Source: Candidatus Enterocloster excrementipullorum (lineage in GTDB: Bacteria; Bacillota; Clostridia; Lachnospirales; Lachnospiraceae). Taken from it: a stretch of DNA of 64,000 nucleotides. This document shows, piece by piece, positions 45,303 to 54,902 of the stretch. The position numbers and the translations under genes were made by a program. Positions within the stretch are counted from its first letter, which is position 1. Every line of letters begins with the position of its first letter. The notes beneath the pieces are model-generated. The model had not been told where the DNA came from. It made no database searches and saw only the letters and a list, made by a program, of their open reading frames with translations. Where the stretch lies: positions 1-64,000 of the forward strand of contig DWWT01000059.1 of assembly GCA_019119575.1 (NCBI GenBank), written 5' to 3'.

Positions 45303-47006
45303 ATGAAGCGCACGATATGGATGAAACGAGCGGTGGTCTGCCTTATCAGCGGCCTGATTCTGGCGGCTGCGGCGGGCGGTACCGCCTTTGGCGAGGAGGA
45401 GACCTCCACGTATGACCGGATTGTAAATTCGCGCAGCGGCGTCACCTCCCGAGTGGTCAGCCAGAGAAGCAGGACTGACGACGAGGATGAGGAGGATGAT
45501 GAGACCGGGAGAACCTACCGGGAGGAGGACCGCAAGACAGGTCCCGGCGCGGCCGCAGAGGTGGAGATCATAGACGACAGCGGCAGCGCGGGACCCAGTG
45601 TGGAGGATGTGAGCCTCTCAGAGGAGTACCATGAGGACTTCGGTGTCTATGAGGAGGCACTGGGGGATCGTTATTTTCTCTATTCCAATGTGGAAAACGG
45701 GGGGGTCACGGATAAGCCGGTGACAGTGGAGATCCCTGCAGATCTCAGCTATGTGATGACAAAGGACGGGGTGGAGATCCCCTATACAAGCGGTCAGGCG
45801 GTCGGGGGCAGAGGCTCCTACATGCTGACGCTGACTGGCGTAAACGACGATTCCCTTCCTTTTTCAGAGCAGACCATCTACCGCGCGGTCTTCCGGTTCC
45901 GGATTCAGGAGAAGCTTCCGCAGGCGGCAGAGGAGGCGGACGAGGGAGCGGAGGCCTTTGCCAACCGGATAAGCCAAGGCCTTCTCACAGAGGAGACGGA
46001 GGAGGAAAGCCAGCCGGAGGAAACAGAGGCACTTCAGGTTCAGCCGGAAGAGACCCAGACCGAGGAATCCCTTGGTGAGGTCTTCAATGAAGACGGCAGC
46101 CTGAACGAGGAGGCACTGAACCAGAGCATCGAGGAGGCGCTGGGCGTGAATGAGTCCCGGGCGGACGAGGAGCACTACAGCGAGGTGACCGGACTCTCCT
46201 CCTACTATGACACATCATCCGGCTATTTTAAAAATGAGCTTTTGACCGGAGCATCCTTCTACACCAATGTGGCCAATGGAATGGTGACCAACAATCCGGT
46301 TACGCTCCAGACCAGCGATCCGATCACGTTTACCGTGCTTCGGGACGGCGAGCCCATGGAATATGAGCCGGGGCAGAGCTTTGAGGAGCACGGAAGCTAT
46401 ATGATTTATCCCTCCCAGGAGACTGCCGTGTACCTGGGAGAGTACGGAACCAGCGGGCGTCCGGTGTTCCATTTCCGCATCGTGACCCACCCGATCAACG
46501 ACATGGGTATTTTCAACGCGCCCCAGGGCTTTGTGATTTCCGGCGTGTCCAGGGACGGACAGGAGGTTCAGGAGGGAATTTCTGAGAACCGGCGGTTCTG
46601 CTATCTGGAAGAGGACGGTACATACATCATTCTTCTCAGGGACGAGGAGGACGCTGTGGGTGAGCTGCGGACATCCATCGAGAAGGACAGCCTCCAGCCG
46701 CGCTTCCGCCTGGCGGTCGACGGCGAGACAGCAAGCTTCCTCTACCAGTCCGACGACATAGCCTACTGCCATCTGTACCGGAATGGGGAGCTTTTGGATG
46801 ACAGCGGCATCCCTGCTCAGGTGACGGGAAGCGGGGATTACCGCCTGGAGGCCTACGACGCGGCTGGGAATATGGGCTACGCGGAATTTACGGTGGAGTA
46901 CCATTTCAACATGGGAGCAATTTTGGCGATCGTCCTTGTGATCCTGCTGATTGCGGCTGTGGCTGTATTTGTACGCAGAGTGAGAAGTCAGATTAAGGTG
47001 CGTTAA
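45303..47006 (+). CDS. Membrane-anchored surface protein 1 of the secretion cluster
   Basis: A 567-residue exported protein with signal peptide (1-29), an acidic low-complexity region (about 55-100), two similar beta-rich modules (about 115-195, SNVENGGVTDKPVTVEI; about 315-390, TNVANGMVTNNPVTLQT, each with (R/E)xGSYM near its end), an acidic linker between them, and a C-terminal module ending in a membrane helix (MGAILAIVLVILLIAAVAVF) and a basic tail. The last 180 residues resemble those of the protein at 54899 (INAPxGF, LExDGTYxI, GxYxxxxxDxAGNxxxxxFT), so the two are paralogues. It probably stands outside the cell as part of the apparatus. Confidence 0.75.
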   Translation: MKRTIWMKRAVVCLISGLILAAAAGGTAFGEEETSTYDRIVNSRSGVTSRVVSQRSRTDDEDEEDDETGRTYREEDRKTGPGAAAEVEIIDDSGSAGPSVEDVSLSEEYHEDFGVYEEALGDRYFLYSNVENGGVTDKPVTVEIPADLSYVMTKDGVEIPYTSGQAVGGRGSYMLTLTGVNDDSLPFSEQTIYRAVFRFRIQEKLPQAAEEADEGAEAFANRISQGLLTEETEEESQPEETEALQVQPEETQTEESLGEVFNEDGSLNEEALNQSIEEALGVNESRADEEHYSEVTGLSSYYDTSSGYFKNELLTGASFYTNVANGMVTNNPVTLQTSDPITFTVLRDGEPMEYEPGQSFEEHGSYMIYPSQETAVYLGEYGTSGRPVFHFRIVTHPINDMGIFNAPQGFVISGVSRDGQEVQEGISENRRFCYLEEDGTYIILLRDEEDAVGELRTSIEKDSLQPRFRLAVDGETASFLYQSDDIAYCHLYRNGELLDDSGIPAQVTGSGDYRLEAYDAAGNMGYAEFTVEYHFNMGAILAIVLVILLIAAVAVFVRRVRSQIKVR

Positions 47007-47040
47007 AGAGGATGGATTCCCTGCCTTGTGGGAGGACAGA

Positions 47041-48282
47041 ATGGAGTTTGTTGGTTTAAGTTTTACATCACTTCTGCAGGATATACTCGGAGCTGTATTT
47101 GACTCAGTTCTGGCCCCGGTCATCCGTGACGTGGCAAATGTCCTGATCAATGCAACAGGGGCGCTGATCAACGAGATCCTGTCGAATTTCCTGCTGCAGA
47201 TATGGGTGATCTTTTTAAAGCTGATCTATTTCCTGGAGTGCATCTTCAATGTGTTTTCAGGCATCAGCCCGGTGCACGTGCAGAACTTGAGCGAAAATAT
47301 CACGCTGCTGGAATATTTTTTCCGGATAGAGCCGGTGCAGAAGGCCTTTTTGGTCATCACGGCCGTGGCGGTTGTTCTCAGCTTTTTGACCACCCTGATA
47401 GCGGTCATGCGCTCCATGTCGGATATGACGTTTGAAAATAAGTCGCCGATCAGCTCCGTGCTCCGGCAGGCGGCGAAGGCTGCGGTGAGCTTTATGCTGA
47501 TCCCCATCACCTGCCTGTTTATGCTGCAGATGGTGACGCAGATTACCGTGGTGATCAACAGCTCCATGGTGGACCAGAGCGCCAGCACCAGTATGAGCGA
47601 CGTCCTCTTTATCTCGGCGGCCGGCCAGGGAGCAAAGAGCGACAGCATCCGGGAGGAGTACTCCGCAGGACAGAAATACGAGGATGTGGAAGCCGTAAAG
47701 GAAGACTTTAATATTGAGCAATTTGATTACATACTGGCCTATGCCAGCTCCATTCTGGTGGCGATTTTAATGCTGTGTTCCATTCTGCAGTTTATCCAGA
47801 GGATTATCATGATTCTTCTGCTGTATATGGTGAGCCCGTTTTTTGTGGCATATATGCCATTGGACGACGGAGGAAAATTCAGGGAGTGGAGGGAGATGTT
47901 CGTGGCTCAGATGGTGTCGGCCTTTGGACCGATTATTGCCATGAAGCTCTATTTCCTTCTGGTTCCCACACTGGTCAGCGGGCAGATAGACTACAATGTC
48001 AATACCTATACGGAGATGTGCATCAATTTATTTATCGTGATCGGAGGCGCCTTTGCGGTCTATAAGAGCCGCCTGCTTCTGGTTTCCGTGATGAATCCCA
48101 TGGCGGCCGGATCTATGGCGGAGAGCGGGATCATTGGATCCTTTATCAGCGGCAAGGTGATGGGCGGCATTCAGAGCAAGCTTGCGGGAGGCGGGAGCAG
48201 CCAGCCGCAGCAGCCCAGGAGAGCCGGCAAAAGCGGCAGCAGCCAATATCAGACCAAAAGCCAGGCATATACGGGAAAGTAG
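47041..48282 (+). CDS. VirB6/TrbL-like polytopic membrane protein A
   Basis: A 413-residue protein with an amphipathic/hydrophobic N-terminus and about six to seven membrane segments; the pattern IFLKLIYFLECIFNVFSGISPV, KAFLVITAVAVVLSF, FMLIPITCLFMLQMV and IIMILLLYMVSPFFVAYMPLDDGGKFREWREMFVAQM is that of Gram-positive type IV secretion VirB6-like proteins. The tail is Ser/Gln/Gly-rich. It forms the inner channel with VirB4 and VirD4. The next gene is a paralogue. ATG 47041 follows GGGAGGACAG. Confidence 0.85.
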   Translation: MEFVGLSFTSLLQDILGAVFDSVLAPVIRDVANVLINATGALINEILSNFLLQIWVIFLKLIYFLECIFNVFSGISPVHVQNLSENITLLEYFFRIEPVQKAFLVITAVAVVLSFLTTLIAVMRSMSDMTFENKSPISSVLRQAAKAAVSFMLIPITCLFMLQMVTQITVVINSSMVDQSASTSMSDVLFISAAGQGAKSDSIREEYSAGQKYEDVEAVKEDFNIEQFDYILAYASSILVAILMLCSILQFIQRIIMILLLYMVSPFFVAYMPLDDGGKFREWREMFVAQMVSAFGPIIAMKLYFLLVPTLVSGQIDYNVNTYTEMCINLFIVIGGAFAVYKSRLLLVSVMNPMAAGSMAESGIIGSFISGKVMGGIQSKLAGGGSSQPQQPRRAGKSGSSQYQTKSQAYTGK

Positions 48283-48293
48283 GTGGGAAATAG

Positions 48294-50954
48294 ATGGAAA
48301 TTGTATATTTGGGACTTCTTTCAACAATTTTTAATGCCATTTTCGACGCCATCCTTTCGCCGGTATTTAAGTTTCTCTCTTCCCTTTTGGAGACTGTTCT
48401 GGGGTGGCTGTTTGACAACATTCTGGGCCCCCTTTTGGAAAGCGTGCTGTGGCCGATTATCGAGAGCACCCTGGATCTGATCTTTGAGATTTTTGCCAAG
48501 ATTTTTTATTCCATATTGGTATCTCTGCTGCAGATTGTGGATGCTATGCAGAACGCCTTCAATATATTTGCAGGGATTCAGAGCGTTACCTACAGAAGTT
48601 ATGAGCTTCCTCTCATAGAGATGCTGTTCCGCGTGGATACGATACAGTGGGCGGTACTGATTATTACCATCCTTGGATTCTGCCTGACCTTTGTGTTTGC
48701 TGTTTTGGCCACGGCTCGGTCGATGATGGAGCTGGACAGCGACAACCCGCGTCCCGTGTCCAAGGTGCTGCGGGCGACCTTTCAGGCGATGCTCCGCTTT
48801 GCTCTGATTCCCATCTGCTGCCTTTTCCTGATTACCATGTCAGGGCGGGTTCTGGAGGGAGTCAACATGGCTCTGGGAGGAGGAGAGTCCACGTTTTCGC
48901 GGATGATTTTTGTGGTAGCCTCCCTGGACGCCTCCAAAAGTGCGGAATTCAATATCAGCGGGACCGCTAAAGACGGTGATACCCCGGTGACGCCGTCCAC
49001 GAGCATTGGAATCAATGACAGCTACCGGCGGCCGTTTTACACAGGGGAAAAGAGCTATGCCAATCTGGACCAGGTGGAGAGCAGCTTTAATTTTGCACGC
49101 TTTGACTATCTGGTTGGATATGGGGCCAGCCTGTTCATGCTGATCATAATGGCGATCTGTCTGGTGAATTTTATCTGCCGGATCTTTGAGGTCCTGCTGC
49201 TGTTCATCGCCTCCCCCCTCTTTGTCTCCGCCATGCCTCTGGACGACGGGGAGAAATTCAAGGCGTGGCAGGATATGTTTGTTGCAAAGGTATTCAGCGG
49301 CTTCGGAAGCGTGATTGCCATGGAGATCTATATGCTTCTCTGCCCGGTGGTGATGGGCGGAGGGATCTCCTTTGTGCAGAGCAGCACGCCGGAGGCTGAC
49401 TATCTGATCCGCCTGATCTTTCTTTTGGGCGGAGCCTGGGCAGTAATCAAGGCCGGCCCCACCATCACACAGCTTCTCAATTACCAGGCTGGAGCAGCGG
49501 AGCATGAGGCCGCGAATTCTGTGACCTCCGGCATCCATGATGCGGTCAGGCTCACGGGCCAGCTGGGGAGCAGAGTGGCAGGGGGCATTGCCGGCGGCAT
49601 AGGAAAATACCGCATGGAGCGGAGAAACGCGCGCGAGGCCTCGGACAATCGAATTGCGGAGACACTGAATAGAGGCTCGAGAGCGGGAGGCATGTCCCCG
49701 AAGAGCAAGCCGCTAATTGGGAACAAACCCGGGGCGGGAGGAATTGGCGCCGGAGGCAAAAAGCCCGGGGCCGGCGGAAGCGGCGCCGGAGGCAGGAAGC
49801 CTGGGGCGGGCGGAAGCGGCGCCGGAGCAAGGTCCCAATTTAAACCAGGAATCAAGCCGGCCGGTGCTCCAAAATCAAGCGTATCCCTGGCAAGCCAGCG
49901 GGCAAAGGCTGCATCGCCCGGTATCAAGGGAGCAAAGGCAGGCTCTGGGGTCTCAAGGGCCGCCCTGCTGGGAACCCTCGGCAGCAAGGGACGCATTACA
50001 TTGAACCGGACCAAGGGCGGCACCCGCTATCTGGGAGCCAATTTTGGAAAGGCCCTCACCTTTGGCCGGGATGCCAACAACAATTTCCACGCCCGTGTTT
50101 TAGGCGTGGGATACCGGGAAGGCGCAAACGGTGCGGCGGACAAGATTTCTCTTCCCTTTGTGCGGCTGAAACGGGGAGATGACGGCGGCTTCCATGTCTC
50201 CAAGGTGAAGATCGGAAGCGCCCTGCGGTTTAAGCGGGCGGAGACGGTCACGCAAAATCCGGACGGCACAGTCAGCCGCCAGTTCGGCAGCATGTACTGC
50301 AGCGATCTGAAGCTGGGTGCTTCTCTCCTTAAGAGACGGTTTGACCAGGATACGGGCAGGGTGGAGACGCTTCAGAAGGGCTTTGATTATTATGGAAAGA
50401 ATCAGGACGGCGAGTATGTGAGAACGAAGCGGGAGGGCTTCGGCTTCCGCGCGGAATATGAGCGCACGGAATCCGGGGAATACCGGAAGACCCATGTGGA
50501 CACCTGGACGACATCCAGCGCGCTGAGCTATGATGACGAGGGACGGAGACGAGTGGATTCCACGGTGACCTACGGCGCGTTCGCGCAGGAGGAGGACGGC
50601 GCCTTCCACCCGGAGCGGCATACCGTGTACCAGGCATACCGGCCGGAGGAAGGTCAGACAATCGATGTGAGCAGCGGCAGCGGACCGCAGACCCCGCCGC
50701 CCGCACCCAGCAGCGAGCCGCAGACCCCGCCGCCGGCACCCAGCAGCGGGCCGCAGACCCCGCCGCCGGCACCCAGCAGCGAGCCGCAGACCCCGCCGCC
50801 CGCTCCCAGCAGATCGCCGGAACCGGCCCGGGAGAGAGGACAGGAGCAGCCTCCGGCCCGGCAGGATCAAGCTGAGCAGCATCCGGCAGAGGAAAGCGGG
50901 ACAGAGGAAAGGCCGCGGGGGAGCGAATCCCACGGAGAAGGAGAAGATAGATGA
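48294..50954 (+). CDS. VirB6/TrbL-like membrane protein B with a long repeat-containing C-terminal region
   Basis: The first 385 residues align in pattern with the preceding VirB6-like protein (DAMQNAFNIFAGIQSV, LIPICCLFLITMSG, FEVLLLFIASPLFVSAMPLDDGEKFKAWQDMF). The remaining 500 residues are hydrophilic: a Gly/Lys/Ala-rich region with three 12-residue repeats (GAGGSGAGGRKP), a beta-rich domain (about 560-780) and four 11-residue repeats (QTPPPAPSSEP) near the C-terminus. The latter may be a Pro-rich spacer. A VirB6 protein with such a tail resembles extended VirB6 proteins whose tails are exposed. Length is 886 aa; it overlaps virB4 by 4 bases. Confidence 0.83.
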   Translation: MEIVYLGLLSTIFNAIFDAILSPVFKFLSSLLETVLGWLFDNILGPLLESVLWPIIESTLDLIFEIFAKIFYSILVSLLQIVDAMQNAFNIFAGIQSVTYRSYELPLIEMLFRVDTIQWAVLIITILGFCLTFVFAVLATARSMMELDSDNPRPVSKVLRATFQAMLRFALIPICCLFLITMSGRVLEGVNMALGGGESTFSRMIFVVASLDASKSAEFNISGTAKDGDTPVTPSTSIGINDSYRRPFYTGEKSYANLDQVESSFNFARFDYLVGYGASLFMLIIMAICLVNFICRIFEVLLLFIASPLFVSAMPLDDGEKFKAWQDMFVAKVFSGFGSVIAMEIYMLLCPVVMGGGISFVQSSTPEADYLIRLIFLLGGAWAVIKAGPTITQLLNYQAGAAEHEAANSVTSGIHDAVRLTGQLGSRVAGGIAGGIGKYRMERRNAREASDNRIAETLNRGSRAGGMSPKSKPLIGNKPGAGGIGAGGKKPGAGGSGAGGRKPGAGGSGAGARSQFKPGIKPAGAPKSSVSLASQRAKAASPGIKGAKAGSGVSRAALLGTLGSKGRITLNRTKGGTRYLGANFGKALTFGRDANNNFHARVLGVGYREGANGAADKISLPFVRLKRGDDGGFHVSKVKIGSALRFKRAETVTQNPDGTVSRQFGSMYCSDLKLGASLLKRRFDQDTGRVETLQKGFDYYGKNQDGEYVRTKREGFGFRAEYERTESGEYRKTHVDTWTTSSALSYDDEGRRRVDSTVTYGAFAQEEDGAFHPERHTVYQAYRPEEGQTIDVSSGSGPQTPPPAPSSEPQTPPPAPSSGPQTPPPAPSSEPQTPPPAPSRSPEPARERGQEQPPARQDQAEQHPAEESGTEERPRGSESHGEGEDR
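49732..49830 (+). repeat. Three tandem 36-bp repeats in the VirB6-like gene
   Basis: Repeats encode GAGG(I/S)GAGG(K/R)KP-type units of 12 residues. DNA identity between copies is high, so the number of units could vary between strains. Confidence 0.75.
50685..50815 (+). repeat. Four tandem 33-bp Pro-rich repeats in the VirB6-like gene
   Basis: Units encode QTPPPAPSSxP (11 residues), with near-identical DNA. The array may serve as a length-variable extended spacer. Confidence 0.8.
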
Positions 50955-53770
50955 GAATCATACCAAAACGCACAAAGGTGAGAATGGAGCTGTTTAAGGG
51001 AATTGAACTGGTGGATGTGCTGGTGGCAGGCGCCGGCATGGGCATCAGCGCCTCCTTTCTGGTCTCCAATCTCCCAGGGAATCTAGTTCTTTCCGTAATT
51101 GCTCTGCTTATCACAGTGGGCCTTGTGGTTCCCATCGAGGACGATAAGGGATATATTCTTCTTTTCAATGTGCTGAAATACTTGGGGAGATACCGGGTAT
51201 TCTATAAACGATCCGCTCTTCAGGAAAAAAAGGAGCAGGCACAGGAACAGGCAGAGGAGCAGGCCGCTGGCAAGAAAAAGAAGCTCTCTCTTGGCAGCGG
51301 CAGAAGGAAGGGGCCTGCGGGCCTGCCGGGGATATCTCTGGAGGATATCACGCCCTTTACGGGAATTGACGGCAATTACATTGTCTATGGCTCCTCCTAC
51401 AGTGCGGTGGTCATGAGTATTCCCTCTGTGGAGTTTCGCTTTTACAGCGAGAACCGGCAGAACAGCGTGATCGACCGCTGCCTGGGGGCAATTCTGAGAA
51501 CCTCAGCGGCTGACGAGGTGATCAGCATGGTCAAGCTGGATCGTCCGGTGATTTACGATGAATTTATCGAGTCAGAGAGGAAGAAGCTGGACGATCTGAA
51601 GGAGGCCTACCTGAACGGACTTCTGACAGACGAGGAGCTGACCACCCGGGTGGGGATTGTCTACGACCGAATCCGGCAGCTGGAGGATTTTGACTATAAA
51701 AATAAGGTCTACATGCCCTTTCACTACCTGATGTTTTTCTACAAGGACAGAAACTTCCTCCAGGGACAGATTGAGAACGCCATCGCCACCTTCGCGTCCA
51801 ACAACATGATCTGCCATCAGTTAAAGGGGCCCGAGCTGGCCGTATTCTTAAAGTACAATTACGGCATGGAGTTTGACGAGAGGGAGGCAAAGAGCCTCAG
51901 CCCGGAGGAGTACATGGACTGGATCCTGCCGGACACGGTTCGCTTCTCCTCACGCACCGTACAGTATGATGATCTGATCACCCATAATTTCAGGCTCCGG
52001 GACTACCCCATGGTGGTGGGAAATGCCTGGGGAAGCACATTGTTCAATATCCTGGGAACCAAGGTAGTCTTAAAGATGACCCCCATAGACCGCTACAAGG
52101 GCATCCGTCAGATCGACCGATCCATCGACGAGCTGCGGGAGCAGGAGGCCAATACAGGCAAGACCAGTAAGCTCATGGAGGTGTCCATGCACATCGACAC
52201 CCTCTCCGAGGTGCTGCGGCTCCTGCAGGGAGAGAATGAGATTTTGTTCAATGTCAGCACCTATGTGACAGTGGACGACTATGAGCTGTCCCAGGAGATG
52301 AAGCAGCCCGGCGGCGTCAAAAAGAAGAATGTCACCAGCTTTAAAAAGCAGGTGCGGCGGGAGCTGTCCGAGGAGGGCTTTAAGGTGACGGATATGATGC
52401 TTCAGCAGTTTGAGGCCTACAGCTCCTCCCAGCTTTCCGGATACGACGCCTTTAAAAAATACCAGAGGGGCATCCACTCCAATTCCGTGGCAGCGGCCTT
52501 CCCCTATGTGTTTAAGAGCCTCTGCGACGACAACGGCATTTATATCGGCCAGTCCGGGAGTATTCCCGTGTTTATCAACTTTTTCCAGAGAGACAGGGAG
52601 CGCGTCAACAGCAATACCGTGATTATCGGAAAATCCGGCTCCGGCAAATCCTATGCCACCAAGACCATTTTGGCTCAGCTGGCGGCGGAGAACAGCAAGA
52701 TTTTCATTTTGGATCCGGAGAATGAGTATTCCAAGCTGGCTCTCAATATGAACGGCAAGGTGATCGACGTGGGAAGCGCCACCCAGGGACGCCTAAATCC
52801 CTTCCACATCATCACAACCCTTTCCGATGAGGAGGGGGACGATGATATGGCCGCAGCGGATGCAGAGATGGAGGAGGGAGGACCTGCTACCAGCTTTACC
52901 ACCCACCTGCAGTTCTTGGAGGAGTTTTACCGGCAGATCCTTCCGGGAATCGACGCAGATGCCCTGGAGTATCTGAACAATATTACCATCCGCATGTATG
53001 AGGCAAAGGGAATTGACGACATGACGGATTTAAGCCGGCTGACACCGGAGGACTTCCCCACATTTGATGACCTGTACGACAAGATCCTCAACGATTTCCA
53101 GCTGACCAGCGGCGAATACAGCAAGAGCAACCTGCGGGTGCTGCTCAACTATATTTCCAAGTTCGCCACCGGCGGACGAAATTCTGTTCTGTGGAACGGG
53201 CCGGCCAGCATCAGCACCAACGAAAACTTTATCGTGTTTAACTTCCAGTCCCTGCTGGCGAATAAGAACAATACCATTGCAAATGCCCAGATGCTTCTGG
53301 TGCTCAAGTGGCTGGACAACGAGATTATTAAAAACAGGGATTACAACATCAAGTATCAGGCCAGCCGGAAGATCGTGGTGGTCATCGACGAGGCCCATGT
53401 ATTTATCGACAGCAAGTATCCCATTGCCCTGGACTTTATGTATCAGCTGGCGAAGCGGATCCGCAAGTACAACGGCATGCAGATGGTAATCACCCAGAAT
53501 ATCAAGGACTTTGTGGGAACCGAGGAGCTGGCGCGCAAGTCCACGGCAATCATCAATGCCAGCCAGTATTCCTTTATCTTCCCTCTGGCGCCCAACGATA
53601 TGCAGGATCTGTGCAAGCTGTATGAGAAGGCGGGAGCCATCAATGAGAGCGAGCAGGAGGATATCGTGAACAACGGCCGGGGCCGCGCCTTTGTAATTAC
53701 GTCCCCGTCCGAGCGCACCTGCGTGGATATTGTTGCGGCTGAGGGAATCGAAGATTTATTTACAATGTAA
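50951..53770 (+). CDS. virB4: VirB4-type ATPase with N-terminal membrane (VirB3-like) segment
   Basis: VirB4 is the universal ATPase of type IV secretion. This 939-residue protein starts with two hydrophobic segments (about 20-65) that resemble a VirB3/PrgI-like membrane part, then a basic stretch, the VirB4 N-terminal domain (about 120-540), Walker A at 560-567 (GKSGSGKS), FILDPENEYSKLA and Walker B (VVVIDEAH, Asp813/Glu814), with RIRKYNGMQMVITQNI near the end. It overlaps the VirB6-like gene by 4 bases. It is the strongest single marker that this cluster is a type IV secretion machine. Confidence 0.94.
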   Translation: MRIIPKRTKVRMELFKGIELVDVLVAGAGMGISASFLVSNLPGNLVLSVIALLITVGLVVPIEDDKGYILLFNVLKYLGRYRVFYKRSALQEKKEQAQEQAEEQAAGKKKKLSLGSGRRKGPAGLPGISLEDITPFTGIDGNYIVYGSSYSAVVMSIPSVEFRFYSENRQNSVIDRCLGAILRTSAADEVISMVKLDRPVIYDEFIESERKKLDDLKEAYLNGLLTDEELTTRVGIVYDRIRQLEDFDYKNKVYMPFHYLMFFYKDRNFLQGQIENAIATFASNNMICHQLKGPELAVFLKYNYGMEFDEREAKSLSPEEYMDWILPDTVRFSSRTVQYDDLITHNFRLRDYPMVVGNAWGSTLFNILGTKVVLKMTPIDRYKGIRQIDRSIDELREQEANTGKTSKLMEVSMHIDTLSEVLRLLQGENEILFNVSTYVTVDDYELSQEMKQPGGVKKKNVTSFKKQVRRELSEEGFKVTDMMLQQFEAYSSSQLSGYDAFKKYQRGIHSNSVAAAFPYVFKSLCDDNGIYIGQSGSIPVFINFFQRDRERVNSNTVIIGKSGSGKSYATKTILAQLAAENSKIFILDPENEYSKLALNMNGKVIDVGSATQGRLNPFHIITTLSDEEGDDDMAAADAEMEEGGPATSFTTHLQFLEEFYRQILPGIDADALEYLNNITIRMYEAKGIDDMTDLSRLTPEDFPTFDDLYDKILNDFQLTSGEYSKSNLRVLLNYISKFATGGRNSVLWNGPASISTNENFIVFNFQSLLANKNNTIANAQMLLVLKWLDNEIIKNRDYNIKYQASRKIVVVIDEAHVFIDSKYPIALDFMYQLAKRIRKYNGMQMVITQNIKDFVGTEELARKSTAIINASQYSFIFPLAPNDMQDLCKLYEKAGAINESEQEDIVNNGRGRAFVITSPSERTCVDIVAAEGIEDLFTM

Positions 53771-53787
53771 TATGGAGGCGGAAGAAC

Positions 53788-54585
53788 ATGAAAAGGAAAT
53801 GGATGGCCATTTGGACAGCGGCTGCTGCGGCAGCGCTCTGCATGGCCGGATGCTCCGGCGGGGGAGAGAAAAAGGAGACGGTGAGCGCGGTGGCGGACGG
53901 CGTCCTCACTGTGGGAATCGTAAACGGAGGGGATATATTTGCCTCCAAGGAGGGAGACACGTACAGCGGCATTGAGCCCATGCTTGTAAATGCATTGGGA
54001 GATGCCCTGGATGTCACCGTGGAGTATGTGGAGGTCTCCGGCACGCAGGAGCTTCTGCAGCTTTTGGATGCAGGCACCGTGGATGCGGCCGTCGGCCGGA
54101 TTGCGGAGAACGACGCGTACAGCCAGCGGTATCTGTCCACGAGAAATTACGGCAAAAAAGGGCTGTACCTGGTCACCAGAAGGAATGACTATACGGACAC
54201 GCTGGCAGGCTTTTCCCAGATGAATGTGGGGATTACCCAGGCGGTCCCCTCCAACCTTCGGGTGGAGATACCGGGCCTGGAGGATGTGAATGTTTCGGAA
54301 TATCCGGACTCCGCGGGCATTCCGGCTGGCCTTGCGGAGGAGGTAATCGCCGCAGCGGTCTGCACGGAGCGGGAGGCTCTGGGACTCCTCTCGGAGGATG
54401 TACAGGTTCAGGAGCTTCTGGGCGGACCCAGGGAAGCCTATGTGGCCCTCTTTCCTCTGGGGCAGGAGGAGCTGGCTGGATATATGAATCAGGTGATCAG
54501 CCAGTATCTGGACGAGATGGCCCAGGCGGGCGGGGAAGAGACGGCTGAGGAGGAGCTTCCCGCCCAGACGGAAGGAGAGGAGTAG
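53788..54585 (+). CDS. Solute-binding-like lipoprotein of the secretion cluster
   Basis: A 265-residue lipoprotein (lipobox MAGC, Cys22) with the outline of family-3 extracellular solute-binding proteins: VLTVGIVNGGDIFASKEGDTYSGIEPMLVNALGDAL, ELLQLLDAGTVDAAVGRIAENDAYSQRYLST and NVGITQAVPSN. The C-terminus is an acidic tail. No ABC transporter genes are adjacent, so it may serve as a surface sensor or adhesin for the apparatus. This role is inferred. It follows virB4 by 17 bases. Confidence 0.7.
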   Translation: MKRKWMAIWTAAAAAALCMAGCSGGGEKKETVSAVADGVLTVGIVNGGDIFASKEGDTYSGIEPMLVNALGDALDVTVEYVEVSGTQELLQLLDAGTVDAAVGRIAENDAYSQRYLSTRNYGKKGLYLVTRRNDYTDTLAGFSQMNVGITQAVPSNLRVEIPGLEDVNVSEYPDSAGIPAGLAEEVIAAAVCTEREALGLLSEDVQVQELLGGPREAYVALFPLGQEELAGYMNQVISQYLDEMAQAGGEETAEEELPAQTEGEE

Positions 54586-54587
54586 CA

Positions 54588-54902
54588 ATGGCCTATTTTG
54601 ACAGCCCGAAAAACCGGGCGATCTGGGAGCGCGAGCTGCGGGGCCTTCGAGCGGAGAAGGAGCGCAGGGCCAGGGAGGGCTATACCCCCAATGAGGCCAG
54701 AAGCAAGGCCGCACAGGTCAAGAAGGAGGAGAACCCATTCCGCAGACGGACCAATCTTAAGGAGCTGGAGCGCCAGGAGCAGGAGGCAAGGGAGGCCCGG
54801 CGGGCAGCCCGGCCGGCCCGGCAGCGCGGCATGGAGAGACAGAGGGAGCCGGAGCGCAGACGCCAGGAGCCGGTTATGCAGACCGGGGGAAGGACATTAT
54901 GA
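54588..54902 (+). CDS. Small basic coiled-coil protein of the secretion cluster
   Basis: No recognised family. It is 104 residues, rich in Arg and Glu, almost entirely helical and without signal peptide, with SRNL-free heptad-like stretches (LKELERQEQEAREARRAARPA). It begins 2 bases after the lipoprotein stop and overlaps the next gene by 4 bases, so it is very likely translated. It may be a cytoplasmic adaptor or chaperone of the system; that is a guess. Confidence 0.65.
   Translation: MAYFDSPKNRAIWERELRGLRAEKERRAREGYTPNEARSKAAQVKKEENPFRRRTNLKELERQEQEAREARRAARPARQRGMERQREPERRRQEPVMQTGGRTL

Noticed and set aside
49732-50815. Regular short repeats suggesting a CRISPR array
   Set aside because: The 36-bp and 33-bp units are contiguous, in frame and encode Gly-rich and Pro-rich protein repeats; there are no unique spacers and no cas genes.
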